Shown here: piece by piece, positions 51,211-61,859 of the stretch | Position numbering within the stretch: position 1 is the stretch's first letter | Layout: each line of letters starts with the position of its first letter | Assembly: GCF_000287055.2 (NCBI RefSeq) | Contig: NZ_AJYQ02000038.1 | Location: 1 to 64,000 of the forward strand | DNA from: Vibrio genomosp. F10 str. ZF-129 | Lineage (GTDB): Bacteria; Pseudomonadota; Gammaproteobacteria; Enterobacterales; Vibrionaceae | DNA: 64,000 bases | Reading direction: 5' to 3' | Notes under the pieces: model-generated | The model's input: the letters and a program-made list of their open reading frames with translations, nothing else | What the model was told of the DNA's origin: nothing | Database searches by the model: none | Made by a program: the position numbers and the translations under genes

Positions 51211-51451
51211 ATTGTTGGAGAGTAAACTCTTTAGAGAGGTGGAGAGCAAGGTACTTAAACATATTGAATACCGCCGTCGTATTGGCTGTAGGCATTCCGT
51301 TTTGATCTAAAAAATACTCGCCTTTAAAGATTAAAACCTCTTCTTTTTCTTCCACAGAGGTGGCTCTCATACCCTCAATATAGTCATCATGCTCCTGAAT
51401 AATCTGATTGGCAATGAGCAATAAATCGAAACTAGAAATGGCGTTTTTCAT
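51209..51451 (-). CDS. yciN: YciN-family protein (DUF2498)
   Basis: An 80-residue protein related to E. coli YciN. Shared features are the helix IANQIIQEHDDYIEGMRA, then FKGEYFLDQNGMPTANTTAVFNMFKYLA. No enzyme motif is visible and the function is unknown. It is next to topA, as in E. coli. Its stop lies in the arm of the shared terminator. Confidence 0.9.
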   Translation of the reverse strand: MKNAISSFDLLLIANQIIQEHDDYIEGMRATSVEEKEEVLIFKGEYFLDQNGMPTANTTAVFNMFKYLALHLSKEFTLQQ

Positions 51452-51808
51452 GCGTATTTGGCTACTTTTTTGATGGATGGCATTTAGATATCGCTCTATC
51501 TTATGCGAGAAAAAAGGAAATTCAATGGAAAATATGAAAATGGATTTTGTGAGTTACGACTAAGTTTTATGTTAATGATTGGAAGCACAACGACTTAGGT
51601 GTTTAGTATGTGCCAGCTTATTGAGGTGCAGTCATTTATTTCTCGGTAATTTACCCGTGATTTTGTCGATTTGTCGACCAATTGAATTTATTTTTTAAAA
51701 AAAGATATTGATCTTCTTCGAATCTCGCTCGATAGTAAAAAAAGAACAAGCATTTAAGTATGTCATGCGATAAATTTCGCGCAGCGATTAAGGACATTTG
51801 AGTCAATT
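51452..51808. other. gap between yciN and topA
   Basis: This divergent gap of 357 bases holds the promoters of both genes. It is AT-rich. A 12-codon frame with a fair ribosome-binding site (51525-51563) is too short to call. No terminator, RNA gene or repeat is evident. Confidence 0.6.
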
Positions 51809-54436
51809 ATGGGTAAATCACTCGTTATAGTGGAATCACCAGCCAAGGCAAAAACTATTAATAAGTACCTTGGTAAAGATTTCATCGTTAAATCTAGCGT
51901 CGGTCATGTGCGTGATCTTCCGACGGCGGGTCAAAGTACCGGAAAAAAAGCTGCAGCTATCTCGACTAAAGGGATGAGTGTTGAGGAAAAAGCACGCATC
52001 AAGAAAGAAAAAGACCGCAAAGCTTTAATCAAGAAAATGGGCATTAACCCATTTAATGACTGGGAAGCGAATTATCAAATACTTCCAGGTAAAGAAAAAG
52101 TCGTCGCCGAACTACAGAAATTGGCTAAAGATGCTGATTATGTTTATCTCGCAACCGATTTGGACCGCGAAGGAGAAGCGATCGCATGGCATCTTCGTGA
52201 GATCATCGGCGGTGATGAACAGCGATACAAACGAGTGGTCTTTAACGAAATCACCAAAAATGCGATTCAGCAGGCTTTTGAAACGCCTGGTGAATTGAAT
52301 ATGGATGGAGTCAATGCCCAACAAGCTCGACGTTTTATGGATCGAGTGGTTGGCTTTATGGTTTCGCCATTACTCTGGAAAAAAGTAGCACGAGGTTTAT
52401 CGGCTGGTCGAGTTCAGTCGGTTGCGGTTAAACTTCTTGTCGAACGAGAGCGTGAAATTAAAGCGTTTATTCCAGAAGAGTTTTGGGACATTCATGCGAA
52501 TACTCTGACTAGTACAGAGACTAATTTCCGTTTACAAGTTGCTCAAAAAGATGGTGTTGCTTTTAAGCCGACCAATGAACAGCAAACGCTATCTGCGGTT
52601 AATACCTTAGAAAATGCCACTTTTGAAGTGTGCAAGCGTGAAGATAGACCGACATCAAGTAAGCCATCTGCGCCTTATATCACTTCAACACTGCAGCAAG
52701 CTGCGAGTACACGTCTCGGCTATGGCGTGAAAAAGACCATGATGCTTGCTCAGAGGCTGTATGAGGGTGGTTACATCACGTACATGCGTACAGATTCAAC
52801 TAACTTGAGTTCAGAGGCTGTAGAGTCTGTGAGAGAGTATATCAACACTGAGTTCGGTGAGAGCTACTTGCCAGCTAAACCTCTTGTTTACGGTAGCAAG
52901 GAAGGCGCTCAAGAAGCTCACGAAGCGATTCGTCCGTCTAGTGTTGAGGTTAAAACGGAAGACTTGCAAGGTATAGAACCTGACGCTCAGAAAGTGTACA
53001 CATTAATTTGGAATCAGTTTGTTGCCTGTCAAATGACGCAAGCCAAATACGATTCTACCACCGTGAGCGTGAAAGCGGATGAATACACATTAAAAGCGAA
53101 AGGTCGCATCCTCAAGTTTGATGGTTGGACTCGTGTTCAACGCCCGTTAGGTAAAAATGAAGATCAGATTTTGCCCGCAGTACAAGTTGGCGATACATTA
53201 AAGCTTGAAACTCTAGAGCCGAAACAACATTTTACCAAGCCACCAGCCCGATTTACGGAAGCGGCACTTGTGAAAGAACTAGAGAAGCGTGGCATTGGTC
53301 GTCCTTCTACATACGCCTCTATTATTTCTACGATTCAAGACCGTGGTTATGTCAAAGTGGACCAACGTCGTTTCTATGCAGAGAAAATGGGTGAAATTGT
53401 CACCGATCGCCTCGATGGTAGTTTCGATGATTTAATGAACTTTGACTTTACCGCTCGAATGGAAGCTAAGCTTGACCAAGTCGCAGAAGGTAATATGGAC
53501 TGGAAGGGGGTTCTCAACAACTTCTTCACAGACTTTACCGGTGATTTAGAAAAAGCCGATCTCGATGAGCTTGAAGGCGGAATGAAGCCAAACAATATTG
53601 TGGAAACCGATATTGAATGCCCAACCTGCTCGAGACCTATGGGGATTCGCACCGCATCAACAGGCGTGTTCTTAGGTTGTTCGGGTTATGCGCTGCCACC
53701 CAAAGAGCGTTGTAAAACGACAATAAACCTAGGCGATGAAGACGGTATTATCAATGTACTTGAAGAAGACGTTGAAACTGAGGCATTGAGAGCTAAGAAA
53801 CGTTGTCCGATTTGTGAAACAGCAATGGATGCGTATCTGATTGACGAAAAACGTAAGATGCATGTTTGTGGTAACAACCCAAATTGTGATGGTTACGTTG
53901 TTGAGTACGGTGAATTCAAAGTTAAAGGTTACGACGGTCCTCTTGTTGAATGCGATAAATGTTCCTCAGATATGGTGCTAAAAAATGGCCGCTTTGGAAA
54001 ATATATGGACTGTACCAGCGAGACCTGTAAGAACACGCGTAAGATTCTGAGAAATGGGGAAGTTGCACCACCCAAAGAAGATCCGGTTCATTTACCTGAA
54101 TTACCATGTGAAAATTCAGATGCGTATTTTGTTTTGAGAGATGGTGCGTCTGGTCTATTCATGGCGGCGAGTAACTTTCCTAAATCGCGTGAAACCCGAG
54201 CACCATTGGTTTCCGAGTTGGTTCGGTTTAAAGATAGGCTATCCCCTAAATTTACTTACTTGGCTGATGCGCCAACGGAAGACCCTGATGGGTTGCCTAC
54301 CGTAGTTCGATTTAGCCGTAAAACGAAAGAAAACTATGTGCGTTCTGAAATAGACGGTAAGCCTTCTGGCTGGACTGGCATGTTCGTCGATGGGAAATGG
54401 GAAATTACCGATAAAAGGAAAAAGCCCAAAAAGTAA
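51809..54436 (+). CDS. topA: DNA topoisomerase I
   Basis: TopA (875 aa; E. coli 865) relaxes negative supercoils. The TOPRIM domain begins [19 protein letters not shown] with [13 protein letters not shown]; the catalytic tyrosine lies in [13 protein letters not shown]. Three C-terminal zinc fingers appear: CPTC...C, CPICETAM...C and CDKCSSDM...C, then further DNA-binding repeats. A 4-residue-rich insert ([22 protein letters not shown] region, about 47-75) follows the TOPRIM start, as in vibrio relatives. A terminator follows. Confidence 0.97.
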   Translation: MGKSLVIVESPAKAKTINKYLGKDFIVKSSVGHVRDLPTAGQSTGKKAAAISTKGMSVEEKARIKKEKDRKALIKKMGINPFNDWEANYQILPGKEKVVAELQKLAKDADYVYLATDLDREGEAIAWHLREIIGGDEQRYKRVVFNEITKNAIQQAFETPGELNMDGVNAQQARRFMDRVVGFMVSPLLWKKVARGLSAGRVQSVAVKLLVEREREIKAFIPEEFWDIHANTLTSTETNFRLQVAQKDGVAFKPTNEQQTLSAVNTLENATFEVCKREDRPTSSKPSAPYITSTLQQAASTRLGYGVKKTMMLAQRLYEGGYITYMRTDSTNLSSEAVESVREYINTEFGESYLPAKPLVYGSKEGAQEAHEAIRPSSVEVKTEDLQGIEPDAQKVYTLIWNQFVACQMTQAKYDSTTVSVKADEYTLKAKGRILKFDGWTRVQRPLGKNEDQILPAVQVGDTLKLETLEPKQHFTKPPARFTEAALVKELEKRGIGRPSTYASIISTIQDRGYVKVDQRRFYAEKMGEIVTDRLDGSFDDLMNFDFTARMEAKLDQVAEGNMDWKGVLNNFFTDFTGDLEKADLDELEGGMKPNNIVETDIECPTCSRPMGIRTASTGVFLGCSGYALPPKERCKTTINLGDEDGIINVLEEDVETEALRAKKRCPICETAMDAYLIDEKRKMHVCGNNPNCDGYVVEYGEFKVKGYDGPLVECDKCSSDMVLKNGRFGKYMDCTSETCKNTRKILRNGEVAPPKEDPVHLPELPCENSDAYFVLRDGASGLFMAASNFPKSRETRAPLVSELVRFKDRLSPKFTYLADAPTEDPDGLPTVVRFSRKTKENYVRSEIDGKPSGWTGMFVDGKWEITDKRKKPKK

Positions 54437-54442
54437 CGATTG

Positions 54443-54470
54443 AAAGCAGCTCACAAGAGCTGCTTTTTTC
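54443..54470 (+). terminator. topA terminator
   Basis: AAAGCAGCTC, ACAA, GAGCTGCTTT and a T-run, directly after topA. Confidence 0.85.
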
Positions 54471-54586
54471 ATACTTAAGTATGAGTTTTGCTTCTGAGAT
54501 GTGATATATCTTATATTTTCCAGTGTCCCCTATTTACCTCGCAATCAACTAGCTCTAATGATGGAATAGTTACTAGAGTGATCGCT

Positions 54587-56302
54587 ATGAATATTCGCAC
54601 ACAACTTACCTGGCTTTATACAATTGCTACGATCACTTTGATTGTGGTTGTCTTGTCGGTTGTCCGATATTATGAGCGCCAATTAACTATCGATCTGTTG
54701 TGGAAATATGGACAGATAGCCTCGACTTTCGATTTTGATAGTCTCTTACATGATGTTGAGCATGATGTCAGTATCGTTGAAGCATTGGCGACAAATCGCG
54801 CATTAGTCGCATGGGCGCAAGACACCGATCATGCCCAGTTCAAACATTCTGCTTTGCAGGTTCTTCATGATTTTCACCAGCGATTTCATTCCAAAAACTC
54901 CTTCATTGCTTTAGACCAGTCACTGGAGTACTACTTTTTTGATTCTAGCCAGACTTCACAGGAGGAGGGGGGCGTCCTTCAACATCAATTAGAAGAAGGG
55001 AATGAGCATGATCGTTGGTTTTTCGATCATAAAGCCAGTGCGTTAACCGTGAATGTGAATTTAGATTACAGCAAGGAACTCAATGAAATATTTCTCTGGA
55101 TTAATCAGGCTATCTACAATAAGGGTGAATTTCTTGGCATTGCTGGGACGGGTCTAGAGATATCAGAGTACAAACAGCACTTAAAGGAAAACGCGGAGGT
55201 TGGGATTAACACCATCCTGGTTGATCCGTTTTACCAAATCCAGCTTCCACGTCGTCCACAACCGTCTCAACAGGATCCTAAGCCTTTAGCGTTTAGATCC
55301 ATTATTGAGACTGTTGTCGACGAACAAGATTACCTGAACATTGAATATCTAATGGAAAGGCAGCGTCTAGGTCAAGAGCCAGATAGGTTAGTTACTAAAC
55401 TAGAAAGCAGTAATGTCATCGCTGCAATCGAATATCTCGATGTGATCGATTGGTATGAGATCTCGTTTATCAATGAAAAACACATTGTTCAATATAAACA
55501 GTCGTATTTGATTTACATCTTAATCGCCATTGTGATCGCTATTTTTTTTATGGCGCTTTATACCGTTATCGACAAACTGTTCATAAAGCCAATAGTTGAT
55601 ACGCACGCCTCCTTACATCGATATTTAGATCCAAACAATAATGCGAAAAAAATGCGATTTATTAAAAAACCAAGTAACGAAATTGGGGCAATGATGAGTC
55701 AACTAGAATTGATGACCCACCCGCCCAAGCAGAAATCAGAACGACAGTCTTTTCAATCGACACCGACACGACATGACCTTCATAGCCTAGAAACGTTAGA
55801 CCCATTGACAGGATTGTACAGCAAAGTTGGAATAGAAAGAGAGATCTCTAAGGCGATAGCCATTTCTCAGCGAGAGGGAACGCGCTTTGGTTTGCTGTGG
55901 GTAGATATTGAACAATATAATTGTCATGATTTGTCTCTATCATCAGATATTGACGATGAAGTGAGCTATTCAGTCGCCGCCGCGATACAGACTTGCGTTA
56001 GAGAATATGATTCTGTTTGCCGTTGGAGTTATCGAGATTTTCTGCTCATGACCAACACCGATAGCGACAGATCACTAGAAGACTTATGCAAAAGGCTTGT
56101 ACGTCAAATACGCAGTGTTCCTATGTTGTCTGATTACCGTTTAACAATCGGGGGAGCGTGTATTGATTCAAAGGACTCAATGAGAGATGCTCTTGCTAAA
56201 GCAGATGGCGCTTTATATTTAGCGAAGCGTTCGGTGAATAAATCCTATGTATTATGGTCAGTAGCTGACGAATCTGTAGCGAAATCGTTGTTTGATTCAT
56301 AG
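54587..56302 (+). CDS. degenerate GGDEF protein, possible c-di-GMP receptor
   Basis: A membrane protein (571 aa from this start). Segments near 12-30 and about 311-332 bracket a periplasmic sensor region with CACHE-like features (DRWFFDHKASALTVNVNLDYS). A HAMP-like linker and a GGDEF-family domain (about 400-560) follow, with DPLTGLYSKVGIE kept. The active site reads SYRDF at 481-485 instead of GGDEF, so it is very unlikely to make c-di-GMP. The inhibitory-site motif RxxD is kept (REYD, 472-475) five residues before it. That pattern is known in c-di-GMP-binding effectors such as CdgG and PopA. An upstream extension of 33 residues looks spurious. Confidence 0.8.
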   Translation: MNIRTQLTWLYTIATITLIVVVLSVVRYYERQLTIDLLWKYGQIASTFDFDSLLHDVEHDVSIVEALATNRALVAWAQDTDHAQFKHSALQVLHDFHQRFHSKNSFIALDQSLEYYFFDSSQTSQEEGGVLQHQLEEGNEHDRWFFDHKASALTVNVNLDYSKELNEIFLWINQAIYNKGEFLGIAGTGLEISEYKQHLKENAEVGINTILVDPFYQIQLPRRPQPSQQDPKPLAFRSIIETVVDEQDYLNIEYLMERQRLGQEPDRLVTKLESSNVIAAIEYLDVIDWYEISFINEKHIVQYKQSYLIYILIAIVIAIFFMALYTVIDKLFIKPIVDTHASLHRYLDPNNNAKKMRFIKKPSNEIGAMMSQLELMTHPPKQKSERQSFQSTPTRHDLHSLETLDPLTGLYSKVGIEREISKAIAISQREGTRFGLLWVDIEQYNCHDLSLSSDIDDEVSYSVAAAIQTCVREYDSVCRWSYRDFLLMTNTDSDRSLEDLCKRLVRQIRSVPMLSDYRLTIGGACIDSKDSMRDALAKADGALYLAKRSVNKSYVLWSVADESVAKSLFDS

Positions 56303-56640
56303 CATCGCCGTCAGGGCATGTAAGTATTTGCAATATAAATGATACGAATAATTCCTTTATGGAACTTACATCAAAACCTTGTGTGTTTAATGTTACTGAT
56401 TTGTTCGTATTTACTCTATATCTGTGAGCTAGCCAAGAATGTAAGAAGGAAACATAAAGGTAACTAACGTAATTGCATATTTGAAATTGTATTATTTTCG
56501 GAAGCAGTTACCGTATAGGAGCTTGATCGCGAAGTCGAAGTCGTTGATATCGACTTTGTGTAAAAGAAGGAACAGTGGCGCTACCCCCAATACTAATAAA
56601 TATAGTGCCAAACAATAATATAATAAATATGGAGAAAAAA
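56303..56640. other. gap before glgC
   Basis: 338 bases, AT-rich. It must hold the glgCA promoter. One small hairpin AAGTCG/CGACTT (56538-56556) is visible. I see no RNA gene, repeat or clear regulator site. Confidence 0.6.
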
Positions 56641-57858
56641 ATGGCTGGTGTTTTAGGTATGATTCTTGCTGGCGGCGAAGGTTCTCGCCTTAGACCGTTA
56701 ACCGAATCTCGGAGCAAACCTGCAGTCCCGTTTGGAGGCAGTTATCGTTTAATCGATTTCGCTCTGAATAACTTTGTTAACGCAGATTTGATGCGTATTT
56801 ACGTACTGACGCAATTCAAATCTCAATCTTTATTCCACCACATGAAAAAAGGTTGGAATATCAGTGGGATTACCGATCGATTTATTGATCCAATCCCTGC
56901 TCAAATGAGAACGGGAAAGCGTTGGTATGAGGGAACTGCAGACGCAATTTATCAAAACTTGAACTTCATGCAATTAGCGGAACCGGATCAAGTCTGCATA
57001 TTTGGCTCTGATCATATTTATAAAATGGACATCAGGCAAATGCTTGATTTCCATAAACAAAAAGAAGCGGCTTTAACGGTTTCTGCACTTCGTATGCCAC
57101 TTGCTGAAGCGTCACAGTTTGGTGTCATTGAAGTTGATACAGAAGGCCGCATGGTGGGTTTCCAAGAGAAACCGGCCAATCCAAAGGCAATTCCAGGCGA
57201 TCCGGAAAATGCATTAGTATCGATGGGCAACTACATTTTCGAAGCACAAAACCTTTATGCAGAGTTGATTGAAGATGCAGATAAAGAAGGCTCGTCGCAT
57301 GATTTTGGCAATGACATCATTCCAAATATGTACCCACGTGGCGATGTGTTTGTTTATGACTTTAGTACGAATACCATTACAGGTGAGAGAGAAGAAGTTT
57401 ATTGGCGAGATGTAGGTACGATCGATGCGTATTGGCAGGCTCATATGGATTTGTTGAAAAAGGATCCACCGTTCTCTTTATACAACCGAAAATGGCCTTT
57501 ACATACATTTTATCCAGCATTACCACCAGCAACCTTTACCGACTCAGCCAATGGACGTGTTCAGATTATCGATAGCTTAGTCTGTAATGGTAGCTATGTT
57601 CGTGGTTCAAGAATTGAAAAATCAGTGTTGGGTTTCAGAAGTAACATTGCTTCAGCGTGTGATATTAGTGAAAGCATTCTATTAGGAGACGTCAAGATTG
57701 GTGAAGGCTGTGTATTGCGCCGTGTCATTGTTGACAAAAATGCCGATATTGCGCCAGGAACTCAGATTGGTGTGAATTTACAAGAAGATAAAAAGCACTA
57801 TCATGTGTCAGAAGATGGTGTTGTTGTGATAGGAAAGGGCGAGAAAATTGGCTACTAA
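56641..57858 (+). CDS. glgC: glucose-1-phosphate adenylyltransferase
   Basis: GlgC (405 aa, like V. cholerae GlgC1) makes ADP-glucose, the committed step of glycogen synthesis. The nucleotide-binding loop is GMILAGGEGSRLRPLT; PAVPFGGSYRLIDFAL, WYEGTADAIYQN and FGSDHIYKMD follow. The C-terminal left-handed beta-helix mediates allosteric control (by fructose bisphosphate and AMP in relatives). The start MAGVLG has GGAG 7 bases upstream; upstream in-frame ATGs are unlikely. The stop overlaps glgA by 11 bases. Confidence 0.96.
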   Translation: MAGVLGMILAGGEGSRLRPLTESRSKPAVPFGGSYRLIDFALNNFVNADLMRIYVLTQFKSQSLFHHMKKGWNISGITDRFIDPIPAQMRTGKRWYEGTADAIYQNLNFMQLAEPDQVCIFGSDHIYKMDIRQMLDFHKQKEAALTVSALRMPLAEASQFGVIEVDTEGRMVGFQEKPANPKAIPGDPENALVSMGNYIFEAQNLYAELIEDADKEGSSHDFGNDIIPNMYPRGDVFVYDFSTNTITGEREEVYWRDVGTIDAYWQAHMDLLKKDPPFSLYNRKWPLHTFYPALPPATFTDSANGRVQIIDSLVCNGSYVRGSRIEKSVLGFRSNIASACDISESILLGDVKIGEGCVLRRVIVDKNADIAPGTQIGVNLQEDKKHYHVSEDGVVVIGKGEKIGY

Positions 57859-59302
57859 AAAGCTATCGATTTTATTTGTTGCTTCTGAGGTTGAAGGATT
57901 GATCAAAAGTGGTGGCTTGGCGGATGTTGCCAAGGCACTGCCTGAATCCTTGCAAAGATTGAAGCAAGTGGTGAAACTAGCTATTCCAGCTTACAGCCAA
58001 ATCCCTAATATTGAAGATGCTGAGGTGTTGATTGATACTCAGTTGAATAGTTGGCCACATACTGAATATCAAGTCGTGAGTACCGAAGTATCAGGTGTTC
58101 CTGTCTATGCGATTCGTTGTGAGAAATATTTTTCTCGCAAGGAAATGTATGCGGAAAATAATCAAGCTTATACAGACAATGCAGAACGGTTCGCTTTTTT
58201 CAGTGCGGCAAGTTTAGACATGCTCCCTAAGCTTGGCTTCCAACCAAATATTGTTCATGCGAATGATTGGCACACGGGCCTCGTCCCATACTTTCTGAAA
58301 GTTCGTCATCAAGCAGACGCCTTTTATCAAGGCATGAGAAGTGTTATCTCAATTCATAACGCCGTTTTTAAAGGTGTGTTCAGTTACGATGAATTGCAGT
58401 CGGTCCCTGAGTTTCACTCTAGACATGTGCCGGAAGCTGCGGTAAGCGATACACATATCACTATGCTGAAAGCTGGAGTGATGTGTGCTGACAAGATCAA
58501 TGCCGTTAGCCCGACGTACGCGGAAGAGCTTAAGACCGAGCTTGGAAGCCATGGCATGTCTTATGAGTTCAATCGTCGTAAAGATGATTTAGTGGGTATC
58601 CTCAATGGATGTGACTATTCATCGTGGAATCCAGAAACGGATGACTACCTGACTAAAACCTACAAAGCGACAAAGCAAAGTATGGTTCGCGGTAAGAAAG
58701 CTAATCGTCAAGCCTTACAAGAAGAAGTGGGTTTGCCGGTTAAAGATGTCGCCCTTTATGGGATGGTTTGTCGTTTGACACATCAAAAGGGTGTTCACTA
58801 CTTGTTACCTATTTTGCATGAGTTTCTTAAGCATGATGTACAAATCGTCATTGTCGGTACCGGAGATCCAGTACTGGCGAGTCAATTGAAAGACATTGCG
58901 GCTCAACACGGAGAAAAATTCGCATTTGTCGAAGCGTATAGCAATAAGCTGGCTCATTGGGTCGAAGCTGGTTCGGATTTCTTTTTGATGCCGTCTGAGT
59001 TTGAGCCGTGTGGCTTGAATCAGATTTATAGTATGTCCTACGGCACACTTCCGATAGTACGCGGAGTGGGCGGTTTAAAAGACAGCGTCACGGATTACGA
59101 TGAGAACCCTGAACAAGCAACAGGTTTTGTCTTTACTGAGCCAACGGCAAATGCTCTTTTGCTGACGCTTATGCGTTCACTGTTACTTTATGCACAAAAT
59201 ACCCCAGAGATTCGTCGACTGCAGCTAGATGCAATGAAAAAGAATTTTTGTTGGGATGATGCAGCTAAGCACTATTTAGCTATGTATCGAAGTACTCAAT
59301 AA
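57848..59302 (+). CDS. glgA: glycogen synthase
   Basis: GlgA (484 aa) adds ADP-glucose to the glycogen chain. It starts at TTG inside the end of glgC (MATKKLSILFVASEVEGL, matching V. cholerae), so it is translationally coupled. The ADP-glucose site KSGGLADV is near the start; IHANDWHTGLVP, VCRLTHQKG and the C-terminal FEPCGLNQIYSM complete the GT5 synthase fold. Branching and degradation genes are not adjacent. A terminator follows. Confidence 0.96.
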   Translation: MATKKLSILFVASEVEGLIKSGGLADVAKALPESLQRLKQVVKLAIPAYSQIPNIEDAEVLIDTQLNSWPHTEYQVVSTEVSGVPVYAIRCEKYFSRKEMYAENNQAYTDNAERFAFFSAASLDMLPKLGFQPNIVHANDWHTGLVPYFLKVRHQADAFYQGMRSVISIHNAVFKGVFSYDELQSVPEFHSRHVPEAAVSDTHITMLKAGVMCADKINAVSPTYAEELKTELGSHGMSYEFNRRKDDLVGILNGCDYSSWNPETDDYLTKTYKATKQSMVRGKKANRQALQEEVGLPVKDVALYGMVCRLTHQKGVHYLLPILHEFLKHDVQIVIVGTGDPVLASQLKDIAAQHGEKFAFVEAYSNKLAHWVEAGSDFFLMPSEFEPCGLNQIYSMSYGTLPIVRGVGGLKDSVTDYDENPEQATGFVFTEPTANALLLTLMRSLLLYAQNTPEIRRLQLDAMKKNFCWDDAAKHYLAMYRSTQ

Positions 59303-59316
59303 CACTCTATACATTC

Positions 59317-59341
59317 AAGCGCCTACGGGTGCTTTTTTTTT
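59317..59341 (+). terminator. glgCA terminator
   Basis: AAGCGCC pairs with GGTGCTT (one G-U pair) around a short loop, then a run of Ts. Confidence 0.78.
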
Positions 59342-59531
59342 GCTTAAACGATAAAGGTTGTGCGGTTTAGATTTTGTAACATTAATGTATCCCTATGTGA
59401 ATGGTTGCGTCAGGCAACAACTAGAATACTATTTGAGTGGTGTTTATTATCCGATAAATAGCATTTGCGATAAAATATGGTAGGCTTCTATGTTAGGTTC
59501 ATTAGATTGCGTATTTAGGTTTTATTGAATA

Positions 59532-60329
59532 ATGTCACAAACTCTACTTTTTCATAAGACATACGAACACCCTTCAAGTAATGAGTGGGTGGTTTTTGTG
59601 CACGGGGCAGGTGGAAGCTCGTCGATATGGTTCAAACAGATTAAAGCATACAAAGAGCATTTCAATATCTTGCTGCTTGATCTTCGTGGGCATGGAAAAT
59701 CAAATCTATTTATCAAAGATCTTATTGCGAATCGTTATACGTTTAGAGAAGTGACCCTGGATATTTTGAAAGTACTGGATCACGTTAAAATTCGCTCTGC
59801 CCACTTTGTTGGCATGTCTCTAGGGACGATCATTGTTCAGAACATTGCAGAGATTGCGTCAGAGCGTGTACATAGTATGGTTTTAGGGGGCGCTGTTACA
59901 CGGCTTAATATTCGTTCTCAAATATTAATAAAACTTGGTGACTTGAGTAAACACATCATCCCGTACATGTGGTTATATCGTTTGTTTGCTTATGTTGTTA
60001 TGCCTCAGCGCAATCAGAAAGAGTCTCGTCATATGTTTGTACGAGAGGCAAAAAAATTATGTCAGAAAGAGTTTAAACGTTGGTTTATTTTGACGGCGGA
60101 AGTCAACCCATTGATGAAGTACTTCAAAAATAGAGAGTTACCGATCCCGACACTCTATTTAATGGGTGAGCAAGACTATATGTTTATCCAACCGGTAAAA
60201 GAAATGGTTGCGGCTCATCAAGATAGCAAACTGCTAGAAATACCTAATTGTGGCCATGTATGTAATGTTGAGCGCCCGGAAGAATTTAATCGTTACTCTA
60301 TAGAGTTTATTAAAAACTGCACTCGATAG
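59532..60329 (+). CDS. alpha/beta hydrolase
   Basis: A 265-residue cytoplasmic alpha/beta hydrolase. The oxyanion motif is HGAGGSSS (near 24-31), the nucleophile is Ser96 in GMSLGT, the acid is probably Asp in GEQDYMF and the histidine is in NCGHVCNVERP, so the triad is complete. The substrate cannot be read. I recall a hydrolase at this place after glgA in V. cholerae, which suggests it is conserved in vibrios. No signal peptide is seen. Confidence 0.85.
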   Translation: MSQTLLFHKTYEHPSSNEWVVFVHGAGGSSSIWFKQIKAYKEHFNILLLDLRGHGKSNLFIKDLIANRYTFREVTLDILKVLDHVKIRSAHFVGMSLGTIIVQNIAEIASERVHSMVLGGAVTRLNIRSQILIKLGDLSKHIIPYMWLYRLFAYVVMPQRNQKESRHMFVREAKKLCQKEFKRWFILTAEVNPLMKYFKNRELPIPTLYLMGEQDYMFIQPVKEMVAAHQDSKLLEIPNCGHVCNVERPEEFNRYSIEFIKNCTR

Positions 60330-60374
60330 GTAGATTCCACTCACGCAAGAATCCCACCCAAGCAAGATCAATTA

Positions 60375-60417
60375 GGTGCTACACGAGCCTTATTCCGTAG
60401 CACCACGACTTTTTTGC
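60375..60417 (+). terminator. hydrolase terminator
   Basis: GGTGCTAC/GTAGCACC stem with a 14-base loop; six Ts begin 5 bases later. It lies between converging genes. Confidence 0.6.
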
Positions 60418-60429
60418 CTCAAGAATACG

Positions 60430-61122
60430 TTACCCTTCATTTTGCTTCGCAGAGTCACTCTTTCTTATTATCGTCATAGCTTTCTTGGTGATGATTGGAA
60501 ATAGCCCCAACAAAACAAACGATAGAATTACAGGCAAGGAGACAATGCCTGAAAGGCTTTCTATGTTGGCGAGTTGTGTTCCCGCGTTAAGATAGACAGC
60601 GGTACCCGGTAGCATACCGAGTTGGCTCACGAGGTAGAATCTTAAAGCTGATATTGGCGTCAATCCCATTAAAAGGTTGATCAAAAAGAATGGAACAACA
60701 GGGATAAGACGCAGTGAAAAAAGATAAAACGCGCCATCTTTTTCTACCCCTTCATTAATCGTCGAGAGTTTGGAACCGAATTTCTTTTGAACCCATTCCT
60801 TCAACAAAAATCGACTACTAAGAAAGGCAAGCGTTGCGCCTATTGAGCTGGCAAAAGAAACTAGAACTAAGCTGGTCCAAAATCCAAACAACGCGGCACC
60901 TAATAGAGTAACAACCGCAGCACCTGGTATAGAAAATGCGACCACAACGATATAAATCACAAAGTAACTTAGCGCAGCGATTACAAAGTTGGATTCAATA
61001 ATATTACTCAATGATTCTTGCTGTGACTTTGCATTCTCTAAAGTCAAAAGGTGCCCGTAGTTTATCGTTAGAAACAAAATGGTGCCTATCAGAAAAATGG
61101 CAAAGAGTATTTTTTTATTCAT
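60430..61122 (-). CDS. TVP38/TMEM64-family membrane protein
   Basis: A 230-residue inner-membrane protein with about six segments. The VTT-domain features are PGAAVVTLLGAALFGFW (near 71-87) and the mirror motif RLIPVVPFFLINLLMGLTPIS (near 138-158). The fold is shared with DedA proteins. Its transported or flipped lipid is not known here. It lies downstream of tfoY on the same strand, but a strong terminator separates them. Confidence 0.85.
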   Translation of the reverse strand: MNKKILFAIFLIGTILFLTINYGHLLTLENAKSQQESLSNIIESNFVIAALSYFVIYIVVVAFSIPGAAVVTLLGAALFGFWTSLVLVSFASSIGATLAFLSSRFLLKEWVQKKFGSKLSTINEGVEKDGAFYLFSLRLIPVVPFFLINLLMGLTPISALRFYLVSQLGMLPGTAVYLNAGTQLANIESLSGIVSLPVILSFVLLGLFPIITKKAMTIIRKSDSAKQNEG

Positions 61123-61233
61123 AGTTAGAGAACCAGTAAGTTGATGTGTTTATAGAGAACCGTATTAGGGTGAAAAAATTTCAAGTAGCAATAGAATAAA
61201 AAGATTCAAGCTTTGATGCTGATAACGAGGCAT

Positions 61234-61265
61234 AAAAAAACCAACATATGAATGTTGGCTTTTTT
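61234..61265. terminator. terminator after tfoY
   Basis: A-run, CCAACAT, ATGA, ATGTTGG and T-run; symmetrical, so it works for tfoY on the minus strand and possibly the other way. Confidence 0.82.
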
Positions 61266-61268
61266 GAG

Positions 61269-61859
61269 TTATCTTAATCGATTCGCGAGTTCTTCCCGTC
61301 TCTCTTGGGGAATAACAGACCAGTGAGTCCCCTTAATGGCGCCTTCTAGCGCCCAAAGAAGCTCCAGCCCCACATCTGATGGGTGAGATTGCTGAATGGC
61401 CTTATAAGCGGCTACAGAGCCTTGTTCCTCAAGCGTTGCTACAGAATCAATACCCGCTTTTTTCAGCATTCTTTCCGTTGCCAACCTAAGATTTGGTAAA
61501 TCCTTAAGGCGATCCGGTTTTGCAGATGCTTGGCTTTCTTTCTCTTTCTTTGCAATCTCTAATGAGTTTTTCGCTTCAGCGAGAGTGGTTGCTGAATCTG
61601 ACATCCAATCATCAGGTAACGCATAATATTTTGTTACGACAGGGTGTCCGCGCTTTTTATAGACATATGGCATATAGCCTTGCTGCTTGAACTTTTTAAC
61701 GGCAATGCTATCGGCTCTTATGTGAAGTTTGTCATTTACAACAAGTGCAAACATTGTGTCTTCAACAAAAATACCGAAACCGCCAAACATTGAACGAGAC
61801 TTTACTCGTCCAAGCTGTTCAAACAGCCTCATTGAGTCTTTTAGTATTGGTTTATCCAT
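61269..61859 (-). CDS. tfoY: TfoY, TfoX-family regulator
   Basis: TfoY (196 aa) has the TfoX N-terminal domain ([20 protein letters not shown], near 21-40) and C-terminal domain ([19 protein letters not shown], then [11 protein letters not shown]). In V. cholerae, TfoY induces type VI secretion and motility and is distinct from the competence regulator TfoX. The call as TfoY rather than TfoX rests on the c-di-GMP riboswitch directly upstream and on the position beside purR, both as in V. cholerae. Translation should depend on c-di-GMP level. Confidence 0.93.
   Translation of the reverse strand: MDKPILKDSMRLFEQLGRVKSRSMFGGFGIFVEDTMFALVVNDKLHIRADSIAVKKFKQQGYMPYVYKKRGHPVVTKYYALPDDWMSDSATTLAEAKNSLEIAKKEKESQASAKPDRLKDLPNLRLATERMLKKAGIDSVATLEEQGSVAAYKAIQQSHPSDVGLELLWALEGAIKGTHWSVIPQERREELANRLR

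Noticed and set aside
51525..51563. 12-codon frame with AGGA before the ATG, upstream of topA
   Set aside because: Far too short to support as a gene from sequence alone.
54488..54586. 33-residue N-terminal extension of the degenerate GGDEF protein
   Set aside because: It starts at the end of the topA terminator region, has no ribosome-binding site, and precedes a natural membrane-anchor start.
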